NCBI GenBank assembly: GCA_019894855.1
Contig: JAGXNS010000001.1
Span: 88,739 to 125,113 of the forward strand
Origin: Promethearchaeota archaeon
Lineage (GTDB): Archaea; Asgardarchaeota; Lokiarchaeia; Sigyniarchaeales; SOKP01
Reading direction: 5' to 3'
Length of the DNA: 36,375 nt
Shown here: in pieces, positions 16,056 through 24,535 of the stretch
Layout of the letters: every line of letters starts with the position of its first letter
Numbering within the stretch: position 1 is the first letter of the stretch
Program-made: the position numbers and the translations under genes
The notes under the pieces: model-generated
Seen by the model: only the letters and a program-made list of their open reading frames with translations
Database searches by the model: none
Told to the model about the DNA's origin: nothing

Positions 16056-17237
16056 TTATTGTTTAGTATCAGTAATTTCGAAGTCTAATTTATCTATTAT
16101 TTCAATCAAATCGATAACTTCAAAATTCATACCAAAGTTATCGTTGGCGTCGCTTAAGTTCGTTCTACAAAAAGGACACACTGATGATATAACGGAGGCT
16201 CCAGTCATATTTGCTTCTTCAAGTCTTTCCTTTGAAATCTCAACAGACCATTCAGGATATCCTATTTTTACGCCTCCTCCAGCACCGCAGCACCAAGCAT
16301 TCTCTCGATTTCTTTTCATTTCTACAAGTTTAATTCCGGGAATTTGCTTATACACCTCTCTTGGAACTTCATAGACATCCATATGTCTACCAAGGTGGCA
16401 GGGGTCGTGATAAGTTACTATTTTGTTGTATTCTGATTGAAATTTTAATTTTCCTTCGTCTAATAGCTCTTTAACTAATTCTACGGTGTGATATATTTGG
16501 AAATTATAGTCAGCACCATATTTTAACCAATCTTTTTTTAGTGTACGATAACAACCCGCACACGATGTGATGACCTTTGATGCGTCCACATTGTTTATTT
16601 GAGCAATATTATAATTTATGAAGTCTTTGACAGAATTAATTTGACCAGTTCGCATTACCGGGCTACAACAACAATGTTCGTCAATCAAAGTAAAATCAAT
16701 ATTAGCTTTCTTCAAGAATCTCAAAGTAGCGTCTCTTAGGCTTTTTTGACGATAATTGGATGTGCAACCGATAAAATAAACCCACTCTGCTTTATCTGGT
16801 AAATCGTATTCTTTTTTCAAATCTTCGTTGTTTGAATTTTGTTCGCCATATGGATTGTACATCTCAGAGTTCTCTATACGTTCAATTAATGCTTTTTGCT
16901 TCTCTGGACAAAATCCATTTATCACAGCCTCTGCTCGAGCAGCTTCAATAATGTCTACCAGAAAATCTCTAAATTTGTCAAACCTACAGTTTTCCATACA
17001 GTTTCCGCAAGTAGAACAAGCGTAAAGTACATTTGCTACGCTATGATTCCACGGGATTTCCCCACTTATTAAACCATAAATGAGCCATAACCTTCCGCCA
17101 GTGGAATAAGTCTCAAACAGATGTTTTTTATAGCTCGGACAATTAAAATCAGAATAATCGTAAGTAAATTTGCAATATCCACATCTAAAACATCTATGAA
17201 CTATATCCTTCCAATCCTGCTCTATGTTTAATTCCAT
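16056..17237 (-). CDS. Iron-sulfur oxidoreductase subunit, GlcF/HdrD-like
   Basis: A 393-aa electron-transfer subunit. The N-terminal part carries a modified ferredoxin-like pair of cluster motifs: CFRCGYC with a distant CP, and CSTCGNCMENC. The C-terminal half has the two cysteine-rich CCG-type domains of heterodisulfide reductase D and glycolate oxidase GlcF: ECCCSPVMR-like HCCCSPV with SCAGCYRTL, and DPCHLGRH with AWCCGAGGG then CPFC. It probably accepts electrons from the FAD subunit encoded just upstream and passes them to a quinone, ferredoxin or another Fe-S protein. The start is ATG 17237, set by GGGAGGT at 17247-17253; it is 2 bases after the stop of the FAD gene. There is no membrane span. 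Confidence 0.9.
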   Translation of the reverse strand: MELNIEQDWKDIVHRCFRCGYCKFTYDYSDFNCPSYKKHLFETYSTGGRLWLIYGLISGEIPWNHSVANVLYACSTCGNCMENCRFDKFRDFLVDIIEAARAEAVINGFCPEKQKALIERIENSEMYNPYGEQNSNNEDLKKEYDLPDKAEWVYFIGCTSNYRQKSLRDATLRFLKKANIDFTLIDEHCCCSPVMRTGQINSVKDFINYNIAQINNVDASKVITSCAGCYRTLKKDWLKYGADYNFQIYHTVELVKELLDEGKLKFQSEYNKIVTYHDPCHLGRHMDVYEVPREVYKQIPGIKLVEMKRNRENAWCCGAGGGVKIGYPEWSVEISKERLEEANMTGASVISSVCPFCRTNLSDANDNFGMNFEVIDLIEIIDKLDFEITDTKQ

Positions 17238-17239
17238 AC

Positions 17240-18610
17240 TTAAAGTACCTCCCAATTCCCTGAATTCATGATATTATTTGGATCCAGAGTGTTTTTAATA
17301 GTTTTCATCAGCTTTTTATAACTAGGATCCATTTTTTCAAGCGTTAATCTTTGTCCTTCTAACTCAGCTTTCCATGGAATTCCTCCCAATTCTAATGCCA
17401 ATTTATTGGTCTCATGAAGGGCTTTTCTAGCGTTTTCCATATCTTTAGGATCAGCTCTATTGAAGGAATAAGAAAAAAACATTACAACGGTATGAACTCC
17501 ACCTATTAATCGAGAGCCTAAAGTTGGAGGTATGCCATATTTTCTTGCAAGATCTGCACCCTTCTCATATGCTTCGGGGATTTTTTCAAGAGGCATAAAC
17601 GCTCCTACATATTCGAATCCTCCACCTTTTCTAAAATCAGCAGCCCCTGCAGCAAAGATAGGCTTGTCCAAGTACAGATTTCGCATTTTTTCTGGAGCTT
17701 TCATAAATCTCGCGTTAGACTTTCGATATATCCGTTTAAGAGCCTTATTTTGGCGACTTATATCCTCTTCTGAATCACCAGTGATATAAGTCATAATGAA
17801 AATGTATCCTTTCATCCATTCAGGTTTATCTTGCATTCCAAGAAGTATATCTTCAGCATAACCGGTCGCAGTGATTTTCAGTAGTAAATCTGGTATATCT
17901 TTAGGATCATTCATTAATCCAAAAATTATTTCTCTCATTTTGGGTTTTGGAAACAATTGTATCGAAAGCTTAGTTATTACTCCCATTGTCCCAAAAGCAC
18001 TAATAAATAAGCCAATAAAATCCGGAATTGGTCCTCTATCAAACCAATAATCTGAAACCGCACAAGATCCTAATTTGCATACTTCACCATTAGGTAAAAC
18101 AACTTCAAGACCATTAATCATTGCTCCATGTCCTCCATATCTTTGAGATAAATATCCTGACCCATGAATTAACATATTTCCAGCGACAGTAGCAGATGGA
18201 GGTGCGTCTGGAATAGGTGGTTGTAGATCTGGATAATTTTCATTTAAAAGCGAAAGTATTTGACCAGTTGTTACTCCAGCTTCAATAAGTGCATAACGGC
18301 TAAACTCATTTATTTCAAGGATTTGATTCATCCTTTTCATATCTAATACGATGCCTCCTTTTACAGGGATTATTAATCCGCTTAAAGTAAGTCCCCCACC
18401 CATAGGAACGATAGATATTTTTTCTCGATTTGCTAATTTAACTATCTCTTGAACTTGTTCAGTGGTGTTAGGCATCACTACAAAATCTACGGGTCGAGAA
18501 AGTGATGCTCCTGGGTCTTGGGAGTAAATATATAAATCTTCCGAACGATTAGAAGCAAATTCTTCCCCAACTATCTCTTCCAGTTCTTTTAAAATATTAA
18601 TTTCACTCAA
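17240..18610 (-). CDS. FAD-linked oxidase, GlcD/D-lactate dehydrogenase-like
   Basis: A 456-aa flavoprotein of the GlcD family (FAD_binding_4 plus FAD-oxidase C), oxidising a 2-hydroxy acid such as D-lactate or glycolate. The FAD-binding region includes VVMPNTTEQVQEIVKLA, the phosphate-binding VPMGGGLTLSG, PPSATVAGNMLIHGSG and SAFGTMGVITKLSIQLFPKP. The C-terminal cap contains VGAFMPLEKIPEAYEK and ends with LDPNNIMNSG, the typical closing motif. The adjacent coupled GlcF-like iron-sulfur subunit makes a two-subunit dehydrogenase likely. The start is TTG 18610, with AGG about 9 nt upstream and no nearby ATG. The substrate cannot be decided from the sequence; alkyldihydroxyacetonephosphate synthase-like use is a less likely alternative. 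Confidence 0.9.
   Translation of the reverse strand: MSEINILKELEEIVGEEFASNRSEDLYIYSQDPGASLSRPVDFVVMPNTTEQVQEIVKLANREKISIVPMGGGLTLSGLIIPVKGGIVLDMKRMNQILEINEFSRYALIEAGVTTGQILSLLNENYPDLQPPIPDAPPSATVAGNMLIHGSGYLSQRYGGHGAMINGLEVVLPNGEVCKLGSCAVSDYWFDRGPIPDFIGLFISAFGTMGVITKLSIQLFPKPKMREIIFGLMNDPKDIPDLLLKITATGYAEDILLGMQDKPEWMKGYIFIMTYITGDSEEDISRQNKALKRIYRKSNARFMKAPEKMRNLYLDKPIFAAGAADFRKGGGFEYVGAFMPLEKIPEAYEKGADLARKYGIPPTLGSRLIGGVHTVVMFFSYSFNRADPKDMENARKALHETNKLALELGGIPWKAELEGQRLTLEKMDPSYKKLMKTIKNTLDPNNIMNSGNWEVL
17247..17253 (-). promoter_or_regulatory. Ribosome binding site embedded in the end of the FAD gene
   Basis: On the minus strand, GGGAGGT overlaps the codons for the last Trp-Glu-Val of the FAD protein and lies 9 nt before ATG 17237. 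It fixes the GlcF-like start and shows the two genes are translationally coupled. Confidence 0.75.
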
Positions 18611-18723
18611 TATCTACAACCTGTTATATTTAATTATGCTATTTTTGGAATTATTTGAATAAAGATTCAAATATTAATGTAATAATTCAAAATACTTTTT
18701 TTTCTATATAAACTTATAATTTC

Positions 18724-19308
18724 TTGGAATTATTGAAAAATATAGGTTACGAGATGGGTATTAAAGGTAAAAAAGAAGGCATCTATAGACTTTTAGGTTC
18801 CATTTTACTTCTAATAAGTCTTGTTTTAGGTTTGTTATTAGGATTTCTGACACTTAACAATCTGCTCTTATCCATTACTTTGATATTAATCACAGTCCCT
18901 CCTTTTGCTTTGAGTATCCTCTTAAAACTAGAACAAGATTTTTTCGTTAACAACGCTAAAAGATTTTTATATTTGCTCCTAATAGAAAATATCGTAGTAA
19001 ATTCCATAATATTTGCTTTTTATAACACATCTGTAGCGTTAACAAGTGTTATAACTTCAAGCTCGATTATACTTCTTATCATTTGTTGGCACTTTTCGCT
19101 CTCAATTTACAAGAAAAATAAAATTATATTCTTTATTTGTGGCGTTAGTTATATTTTAGTAAATACTCCAATATTGTTGGATAGTGTTTCAGCTTATCAT
19201 TTATTTATTATTAACTTAATTCTACTAATAATCCTCTCTCTTGGGTTATTACTAATAATCTCGGCGGAATTAATAATGAAAAAAAAGGGATGGTTGAAAT
19301 ATATTTGA
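18724..19308 (+). CDS. Multi-pass membrane protein of unknown function
   Basis: A 194-aa protein of unrecognised family with about six hydrophobic segments: residues near 22-42, 47-66, 82-102, 105-125, 132-152 and 160-185. It ends in a short basic tail (KKKGWLKYI). No transporter or enzyme signature is visible. The TTG at 18724 gives a 12-residue N-terminus before an in-frame ATG (18754-18757 region), which is a possible alternative start. The gene lies alone on the plus strand between two minus-strand metabolic genes, transcribed divergently from the FAD oxidase with 113 bases between them, where both promoters presumably lie. Confidence 0.65.
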   Translation: MELLKNIGYEMGIKGKKEGIYRLLGSILLLISLVLGLLLGFLTLNNLLLSITLILITVPPFALSILLKLEQDFFVNNAKRFLYLLLIENIVVNSIIFAFYNTSVALTSVITSSSIILLIICWHFSLSIYKKNKIIFFICGVSYILVNTPILLDSVSAYHLFIINLILLIILSLGLLLIISAELIMKKKGWLKYI

Positions 19309-19331
19309 TTAAAAGCACAAAAAATTGTTTT

Positions 19332-21050
19332 TCATTCTAGTTTCTTCCAAAAATTCTGTAATTCTTCTTTAGTGAAAGTAAATTTCAAACCGCTAGGTTC
19401 AGAAGGCTCAATTTTTAAAAATTCAGGAACATCATTATCATCTTTGGTAATACCTGCCTTCTCATTGAATGCAATCTCAGTTTTAAGAATATGCTTTCCA
19501 ATATTAATTACTTCTGCTCTTGTTAAATCTAAATTATACATTGCGTTAATAGCAGCAGTTACAATCTTCATGTTCTCATAGCTCGGTCCTATAAAATAAC
19601 AACAGCCCATCGAATCCAATATTGTGGTGTATACTTGCAATTCAAACGATAAATCAAATTTACCCTCATTTTTAGTAAGTTCACCATAGTCTTTGGTTTG
19701 ACTCGAGACCCTGCCAATTATAGCTGCTCCACTTGTATGATCAGCACCCATTGGGCTTGTAGCGTAAGTAACACCCATTCCTTTAAAGACTCTAGGATCA
19801 TAAGCAGATATACCTTGACCTTTTATTTCAGGTATTCTTTGAGCATTTAACTTCTTCCCAATATTTTTAACACCACTCCCATACAAATTGCCAATTTCAG
19901 TATTCTCCCGGATTTCTTTATCCAAGATATTAAAAACTGCCTCGGCATCTCCCCAAGGAATCTCACCACAATCCATAGCTACTCCAACTGTACACCCGAA
20001 CTCAATGGTATCGATTCCTACATCGTCACAGAAATGATCGATTTTAGCTAAGCTGTCTAAGTCATCAATGAGCAAATTTGTACCATTTAAACACATTGTT
20101 TCGTATTCAAGACTAGAAGTTATATGGTTCCCGTCCTCGTCTACAATTAAATTCGAGCATTTTATAACACAATTAGGGGAACAAGCCAAATTTTTCTTTC
20201 CTCCTCTGGCCATTACTAGTTCGTGGAGTTTTTCTCCACTAATATTTGAAATTTTATCGAAGGATCCAAATCGGAAGTTTTTCGTAGGGATTCCTTGATG
20301 TTCACTCATTATGCTCATATTTAATGCTGTTCCGTAGGTAGAAAATACTTTCTTAGTTTCTGCTAATTGTTTAGCAAAAGGCGTCGAAGCTTCTCTAAAC
20401 TTCTTTAAATCGTGCATTTTTACCTTTGATTCTTTAGAAGGGATAATTACTATAGCTTTAATACCTTTAGAACCCATAACTGCACCTAAACCGCCACGAG
20501 CTGCATGTCTACTTGGATAGCCTTCTAAGTCGTTGGCAGCAACAGTTGCCGATGGCAGCCTATGTTCACCAGCAGGACCTATAGAATAAACACCTATTTT
20601 TTCTCCGTATTTACCTCTCAGTTTCCGATGTAGTTTGTAGTTTCCTAACCCTTTATATTCGTTACCTGGTAATAACTCAATTCGATTCTCGTTGATTAGA
20701 AGTATTTTTAATTCTGAAGATACATCTTCAAAGACTAAGGCTCTAATACCATGCTTGGCGAGCATAAATGAAGGTCTACCGCCCACGTTCGCTTCCTTTA
20801 TACCATTTGTCAATGGACTTTTAGCACCGATTGAAGTGCGCGCAGAATTTGGGAATGGACTTCCCGTAAGTATACCATTTGCTAAAATCAATTTATTTTC
20901 AGGTCCAAGCGGATCGCATCTTGGAGGAACCTCATCGTGAACGATTTGTGAAGTTAGCCCTCGAGCACCCAATAAATAGTATTTTGAATTCTTAACTATT
21001 TCTTCGTATTTAATCGTGTTTGAATTAGCATTAATTCTTACAATATTCAT
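19332..21050 (-). CDS. Aldehyde ferredoxin oxidoreductase family protein
   Basis: A 572-aa member of the tungsten/molybdenum-pterin AOR family, which oxidises aldehydes or related carbonyls with ferredoxin as electron acceptor. The N-terminal domain has LGARGLTSQIVHDEVPP, GPENKLILANGILTG and SARTSIGAKSPLTNG. The middle domain has SRHAARGGLGAVMGSKGIK. The [4Fe-4S] ligands are C290, C294 and C298 (CSPNCVIKC, spacing x3/x3), with C483 or C484 (GCCYFIG) as the fourth. The C-terminal pterin-binding part includes KGMGVTYATSPMGADHT. The x3/x3 cysteine spacing recalls YdhV-type members rather than classical Pyrococcus AOR (x2/x3). It starts at ATG 21050. The nitroreductase gene 80 bases upstream is on the same strand but separated by a T9 run. 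Confidence 0.92.
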   Translation of the reverse strand: MNIVRINANSNTIKYEEIVKNSKYYLLGARGLTSQIVHDEVPPRCDPLGPENKLILANGILTGSPFPNSARTSIGAKSPLTNGIKEANVGGRPSFMLAKHGIRALVFEDVSSELKILLINENRIELLPGNEYKGLGNYKLHRKLRGKYGEKIGVYSIGPAGEHRLPSATVAANDLEGYPSRHAARGGLGAVMGSKGIKAIVIIPSKESKVKMHDLKKFREASTPFAKQLAETKKVFSTYGTALNMSIMSEHQGIPTKNFRFGSFDKISNISGEKLHELVMARGGKKNLACSPNCVIKCSNLIVDEDGNHITSSLEYETMCLNGTNLLIDDLDSLAKIDHFCDDVGIDTIEFGCTVGVAMDCGEIPWGDAEAVFNILDKEIRENTEIGNLYGSGVKNIGKKLNAQRIPEIKGQGISAYDPRVFKGMGVTYATSPMGADHTSGAAIIGRVSSQTKDYGELTKNEGKFDLSFELQVYTTILDSMGCCYFIGPSYENMKIVTAAINAMYNLDLTRAEVINIGKHILKTEIAFNEKAGITKDDNDVPEFLKIEPSEPSGLKFTFTKEELQNFWKKLE

Positions 21051-21088
21051 ATATGAAATAAAATATGAGATTATTTTACTTTTTCTTT

Positions 21089-21097
21089 AAAAAAAAA
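21089..21097 (-). terminator. T9 run between nitroreductase and AOR genes
   Basis: On the minus strand there is a run of nine T's about 34 bases after the nitroreductase stop and about 39 bases before the AOR ATG. It fits an archaeal U-tract terminator and argues against a single nitroreductase-AOR transcript. Confidence 0.45.
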
Positions 21098-21130
21098 TCA
21101 AAAATCAAAAAGAAAGATTTTCAAGCTAAA

Positions 21131-21646
21131 TTAGAATTTGTCGTAATGAACGATTTCTTCAATAGGTTTGCGTTCTATTACTTCGCCTTTTTCTTTAACA
21201 GGATATCCTAATGGTGTTATAGCCATAACTCTGAAATCCTCAGGTATTTCAAGGACTTTTTTTACTTTAGTTTCATTAAACCATCCAATCCAACAAGTAG
21301 CTAAACCTTCAGCTGTTGCAGCTAAAATTAAATGTTCAAAACAGATTCCGCAATCTAAAGGAAAATATTTTATACCATTAGTATTGGTCCCCGAACCTGA
21401 TTCAGAAATAACACCTACGACGTACATAGGTGCCTCAGCAAATTTTTTTCTTTGACCAACTGCTTTCCATACTCCTTTTACGGTTTCAGGGTCTTTAACA
21501 ACAATATAATGCATTCCTTGCATATTTGCCCATGTAGGAGCTAATCTAGCAGCTTCTAAAATTCGATTAACCTTATCATCTTCTGGCATGTCCGGTTTAA
21601 ACACTCTATAACTTCTTCTCTTCTTTACAACTTCATAAAAATCCAT
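21131..21646 (-). CDS. Nitroreductase-family FMN protein
   Basis: A 171-aa flavin-dependent nitroreductase-family protein, a homodimeric FMN oxidoreductase using NAD(P)H or other donors. Visible signatures are the FMN phosphate-binding RRSYRVFKPD near the N-terminus, LEAARLAPTWANMQG, the central DCGICFEHLILAATAEGLATCWIGWF, and MAITPLGYP near the end. The C-terminal HYDKF is typical of these short archaeal members. The likely start is ATG 21646 (MDFYEVVKKRRS fits the family); an in-frame GTG at 21655 adds three residues. The physiological substrate is unknown. Its location upstream of an AOR gene may be fortuitous. Confidence 0.9.
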   Translation of the reverse strand: MDFYEVVKKRRSYRVFKPDMPEDDKVNRILEAARLAPTWANMQGMHYIVVKDPETVKGVWKAVGQRKKFAEAPMYVVGVISESGSGTNTNGIKYFPLDCGICFEHLILAATAEGLATCWIGWFNETKVKKVLEIPEDFRVMAITPLGYPVKEKGEVIERKPIEEIVHYDKF

Positions 21647-21655
21647 AGTAAACAC

Positions 21656-21998
21656 ATTAATTCATTGAGTAATTAATAATTAAAAATATAGATTTTTCTT
21701 AAGTTTACTTCTTATAGATTATTGTAAAAAAAATTACTGGTATCATTAATTCCCATGTTATTCCCCGTAAACAAAAATGTCGAATATCTTCAATATCGTA
21801 CAAACTTAGGCTTCCCACAACTTGTCTTGGTGAGCTACAATGCATTGGAATAATAAAATTCGTCAAGATGCCTTCATAAACGATTTAAATTCAAGGAGAT
21901 ATTTAAACTATTGGATAAGCAAAATTTAGTGAGTGTCTATATTTAAATATGTTCGCTTTCTTTTTTTCTTTAAATTAATTACTATTTTTATTTTTGAT
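21656..21998. other. Intergenic stretch with a possible 32-codon ORF
   Basis: This spacer separates the nitroreductase gene from the 197-aa protein gene. At 21755-21853 a small plus-strand frame (ATG to TAA) encodes about 32 residues, including VNKNVEYLQYRTNLGFPQL, which reads like protein. It may be a micro-gene or a remnant; I cannot support either firmly. Upstream of 21999 the frame of the next gene stays open back to GTG 21933, but the added residues are only hydrophobic low-complexity sequence from T-rich DNA. Confidence 0.35.
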
Positions 21999-22592
21999 AT
22001 GAAAGGTGATAAATTGCCGTTTACAGAGGATTCCTTTACTGCGATTTGCTCTATAACAGATGCGGAAGGGAAAGAAGTTAAAAATCTATTCTCTCATCAT
22101 AAATCTGCGCTTGGTTGTAAGATTCTTGAAGGATTTTTTAACGTAATAAAAGGTGAAGCGTTAAGAAGTAGTCATATTGGCGATAATGAAGGTGAATTTG
22201 ATAAAATCTCTGACGTTCTTTACCAAAATTTTGAGTCAAAAAATCTATCTGGTAGTAAGAGTCTTGAGAAATCAATAAAGCGTTTTATTGTGGAATTAGA
22301 ACATTCTGAGTATTATATTCCTGAAGAACTAGTTGAAGATAATAAAAAAGGGTTAACACCTTTGGAGATTAATTATTATTTGGGCTCATTTGACACATTG
22401 ATTTCACTGATTAGCAATGCGTTGAAATCCTTGCGGGAAGAAAAGATCCAATTCTGGAAGAGACTTCTTGAGAAATATAGGAAGGATAAGGAACCCCTCG
22501 ATTACGAGTTTAAGATGAGTAAGCTACGGACAAAGGAAATGAAAGATCGAGTATCTAAACTAAATCCAGAGGATTTTAAAGATTTGCTGTAG
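21999..22592 (+). CDS. Protein of unknown function, 197 aa
   Basis: An unrecognised soluble protein, mostly charged and predicted helical. Its N-terminal part (TDAEGKEVKNLFSHHKSALG) may be beta/alpha. The middle is acidic (ELEHSEYYIPEELVEDNKKG). The C-terminal third (LREEKIQFWKRLLEKYRKDK onward) looks coiled-coil or helical-bundle. No catalytic motif or zinc ligand set is visible. ATG 21999 is preferred to GTG 21933, which would add a 22-residue Phe/Ile-rich tail typical of translated T-rich spacer. It is followed after 174 bases by the TFB gene on the same strand. No function can be assigned from context. Confidence 0.6.
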   Translation: MKGDKLPFTEDSFTAICSITDAEGKEVKNLFSHHKSALGCKILEGFFNVIKGEALRSSHIGDNEGEFDKISDVLYQNFESKNLSGSKSLEKSIKRFIVELEHSEYYIPEELVEDNKKGLTPLEINYYLGSFDTLISLISNALKSLREEKIQFWKRLLEKYRKDKEPLDYEFKMSKLRTKEMKDRVSKLNPEDFKDLL

Positions 22593-22766
22593 CGACTTTA
22601 ATTTTAATTTTTTAATTTTTATTCCCATCTTGTTCCCCTTTGTATTAATACACAAAGATTTAAAAAGTCATATTGGAATATTATATAATATCATATTTAT
22701 TAAAGTCGTAACATCATCTGATTTTTTATATAATATTATGTATAAAATACATTTTTGTGATATCGT

Positions 22767-23702
22767 ATGAATAGCAATTACCGTGATCGATTAGTTTCTA
22801 AAGATAATAATGATCAAGATAATTTGCCCCCTAGTAAAAAAGTTAATTGTTGTCCAAACCCATCCATTGAAGAACGCGATGGGAATAAAGTTTGCTTAAA
22901 TTGCGGTATGATCGCAGAAAGAACATATGTGGGTAATGAGAGAAGAGCTTACACTGTAGAAGAGATACAGAACCGCCGAAGGACTGAGCCGAGGTGGCGG
23001 GACTTTGGACCGAGAACAATGCTCCCAAACACGAAAACAGATTCAAAAGGGAAATCAATAGGTCCTAAGGAGCAAGCTTTGTTTTCACGTTTATCAAAAA
23101 TTCAAAATTCTCTTATTTCAAGTATAGAACGTAACTTTTGGGAAGCTAAGCCCAAATTGAAAATGCTTACCTCAAAATTAAATATTCCTGAATACATATC
23201 AGAAACTGCGTGGAAGATTTATAGTATTGTAGCTAAGAAGAAATTAACAATGGGAAGGTCAATTAATGGATTTATTGCGGGATCTTTATACGCCGCGATT
23301 AGAGTCCATGATTTTCCACGATTATTAGACGAGGTTTGCGAAGCTTCGTTAACTCCTAGAAGAACTGTTCACAGAAGTCTCGCGATGATTATAAGAGAGG
23401 TACTTCCTAGTTTAGGTCTTAGATATCAGCCTATCACCGCTGAGAGTTTAGTTTTCAGGTTTGGTAACGAATTGAAACTCCCAATGAAAATCCAAAAAGT
23501 TGCAATCGACATGTTAAGAACTGCATCTAAGAACGGTTTACAGCGAACAGGGAAGGATCCGAAAGGGTTAGCTGCAGCGTGTATCTATATCGCAGCAAAA
23601 GATGGAGAAATAAGAAGAACACAATCTCTCGTAGCAGATATAGCTAAAATAACAGAAGTTACTTTACGTAGTAGAGCAAAGCAAATCAAAGGTAAGCTCT
23701 AG
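22767..23702 (+). CDS. tfb: Transcription initiation factor B (TFB), with atypical zinc ribbon
   Basis: A 311-aa archaeal TFIIB homologue that binds TBP-DNA and recruits RNA polymerase. The N-terminal ribbon has C28/C29 and C43-x2-C46 (CLNCG). The first ligand pair is adjacent Cys-Cys rather than C-x2-C/H, and the intervening loop is shorter than usual, so zinc binding may be altered. The B-reader/linker region is about residues 50-100 (WRDFGPRTMLP). Two cyclin-like repeats follow: about 125-210 (ISETAWKIYSIVAKKK, FIAGSLYAAIRV) and about 235-311 (VAIDMLRTASKNGL, GLAAACIYIAAKDG, TLRSRAKQIKG). It starts at ATG 22767; an AT-rich TATA-like stretch (about 22722-22740) precedes it. A second TFB-like gene lies 0.8 kb downstream. 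Confidence 0.93.
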   Translation: MNSNYRDRLVSKDNNDQDNLPPSKKVNCCPNPSIEERDGNKVCLNCGMIAERTYVGNERRAYTVEEIQNRRRTEPRWRDFGPRTMLPNTKTDSKGKSIGPKEQALFSRLSKIQNSLISSIERNFWEAKPKLKMLTSKLNIPEYISETAWKIYSIVAKKKLTMGRSINGFIAGSLYAAIRVHDFPRLLDEVCEASLTPRRTVHRSLAMIIREVLPSLGLRYQPITAESLVFRFGNELKLPMKIQKVAIDMLRTASKNGLQRTGKDPKGLAAACIYIAAKDGEIRRTQSLVADIAKITEVTLRSRAKQIKGKL

Positions 23703-23736
23703 TAAGAGATTTTATAGACCGGGCAGATTAAATTAA

Positions 23737-23750
23737 TTTTCTTTTTTTTT
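23737..23750 (+). terminator. T-rich terminator after TFB
   Basis: T4-C-T9 lies 34 bases after the TFB stop. It fits an archaeal U-tract terminator and is the boundary with the convergent membrane-protein gene, whose coding end is at 23787. Confidence 0.5.
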
Positions 23751-23786
23751 GTTATAAGAAACTGAATAATAAAGCTAAATTCAGCT

Positions 23787-24353
23787 TTAATTTTTATTAG
23801 ATTCTTCTTCTTCAATAAGTAGCATCCACTTAAGACCAATTCCGCCGAAAATTAATCCAGAGATTAAAAAACAAGCAACACCAAAAGGGAAATACAGCCA
23901 CATAATCGCTCCAATAACAGGAGTAATCGAAGGCGAAAGGAGTGCTTCTTGGACAATAATATTAGTGATACCTGTATTGATGGTGCTTTTACCTAATAAA
24001 ACTATGAAACTCATCGTGATAAAACCACCAATAATTAGGAATAAACCTATAAGTAATAAAAATTTAGCAAGAATTTTATCTTCGACGGTGTTTTTACTAA
24101 CAAATTTGAAAATTGAGCACGATAACGCAATAAAGCTACAAAAAATACTGAGTAAAACAATCCATATCAACACTGCGTGAAAAGTCATAAAGTCTGATTG
24201 AAATATTATCGTTAGAATAGTATATTGCTGACTGTCTAAAGTTAGGTTAATAAGAGTGCTGAACAAGATGAGATCAATTAATCCAACTAATGAAAGAATT
24301 AGAAAACTAATACTAAAGATTTTTACCCATTTTATTACTACTTTACGCTCCAT
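23787..24353 (-). CDS. Four-to-five-span membrane protein, unknown function
   Basis: A 188-aa integral membrane protein. Hydrophobic segments are near residues 11-33, 58-82, 94-118 and 143-178, and the last may be two spans. The N-terminus is basic (MERKVVIKWVK) and the C-terminus is acidic (EEEESNKN), consistent with both lying in the cytoplasm if there are four spans. No family signature was recognised. It starts at ATG 24353. It is transcribed opposite to both flanking TFB-type genes, convergent with the first and divergent from the second, with 182 AT-rich bases between divergent starts that probably hold both promoters. Confidence 0.65.
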   Translation of the reverse strand: MERKVVIKWVKIFSISFLILSLVGLIDLILFSTLINLTLDSQQYTILTIIFQSDFMTFHAVLIWIVLLSIFCSFIALSCSIFKFVSKNTVEDKILAKFLLLIGLFLIIGGFITMSFIVLLGKSTINTGITNIIVQEALLSPSITPVIGAIMWLYFPFGVACFLISGLIFGGIGLKWMLLIEEEESNKN

Positions 24354-24535
24354 AACTAATCGCTTGTTTTTTTCTCATAATATTATATATATTGTATACT
24401 CATTATTTTCTTTTAAATCTTTTATATAATATTTAATTTGATGGTTTTTTTTATACTACATTTATAAATTAAAGATTAATACTTTTTTTGAATAGATGTG
24501 ATAGATTATAATTATATCAATTAATTGTTGAATCA

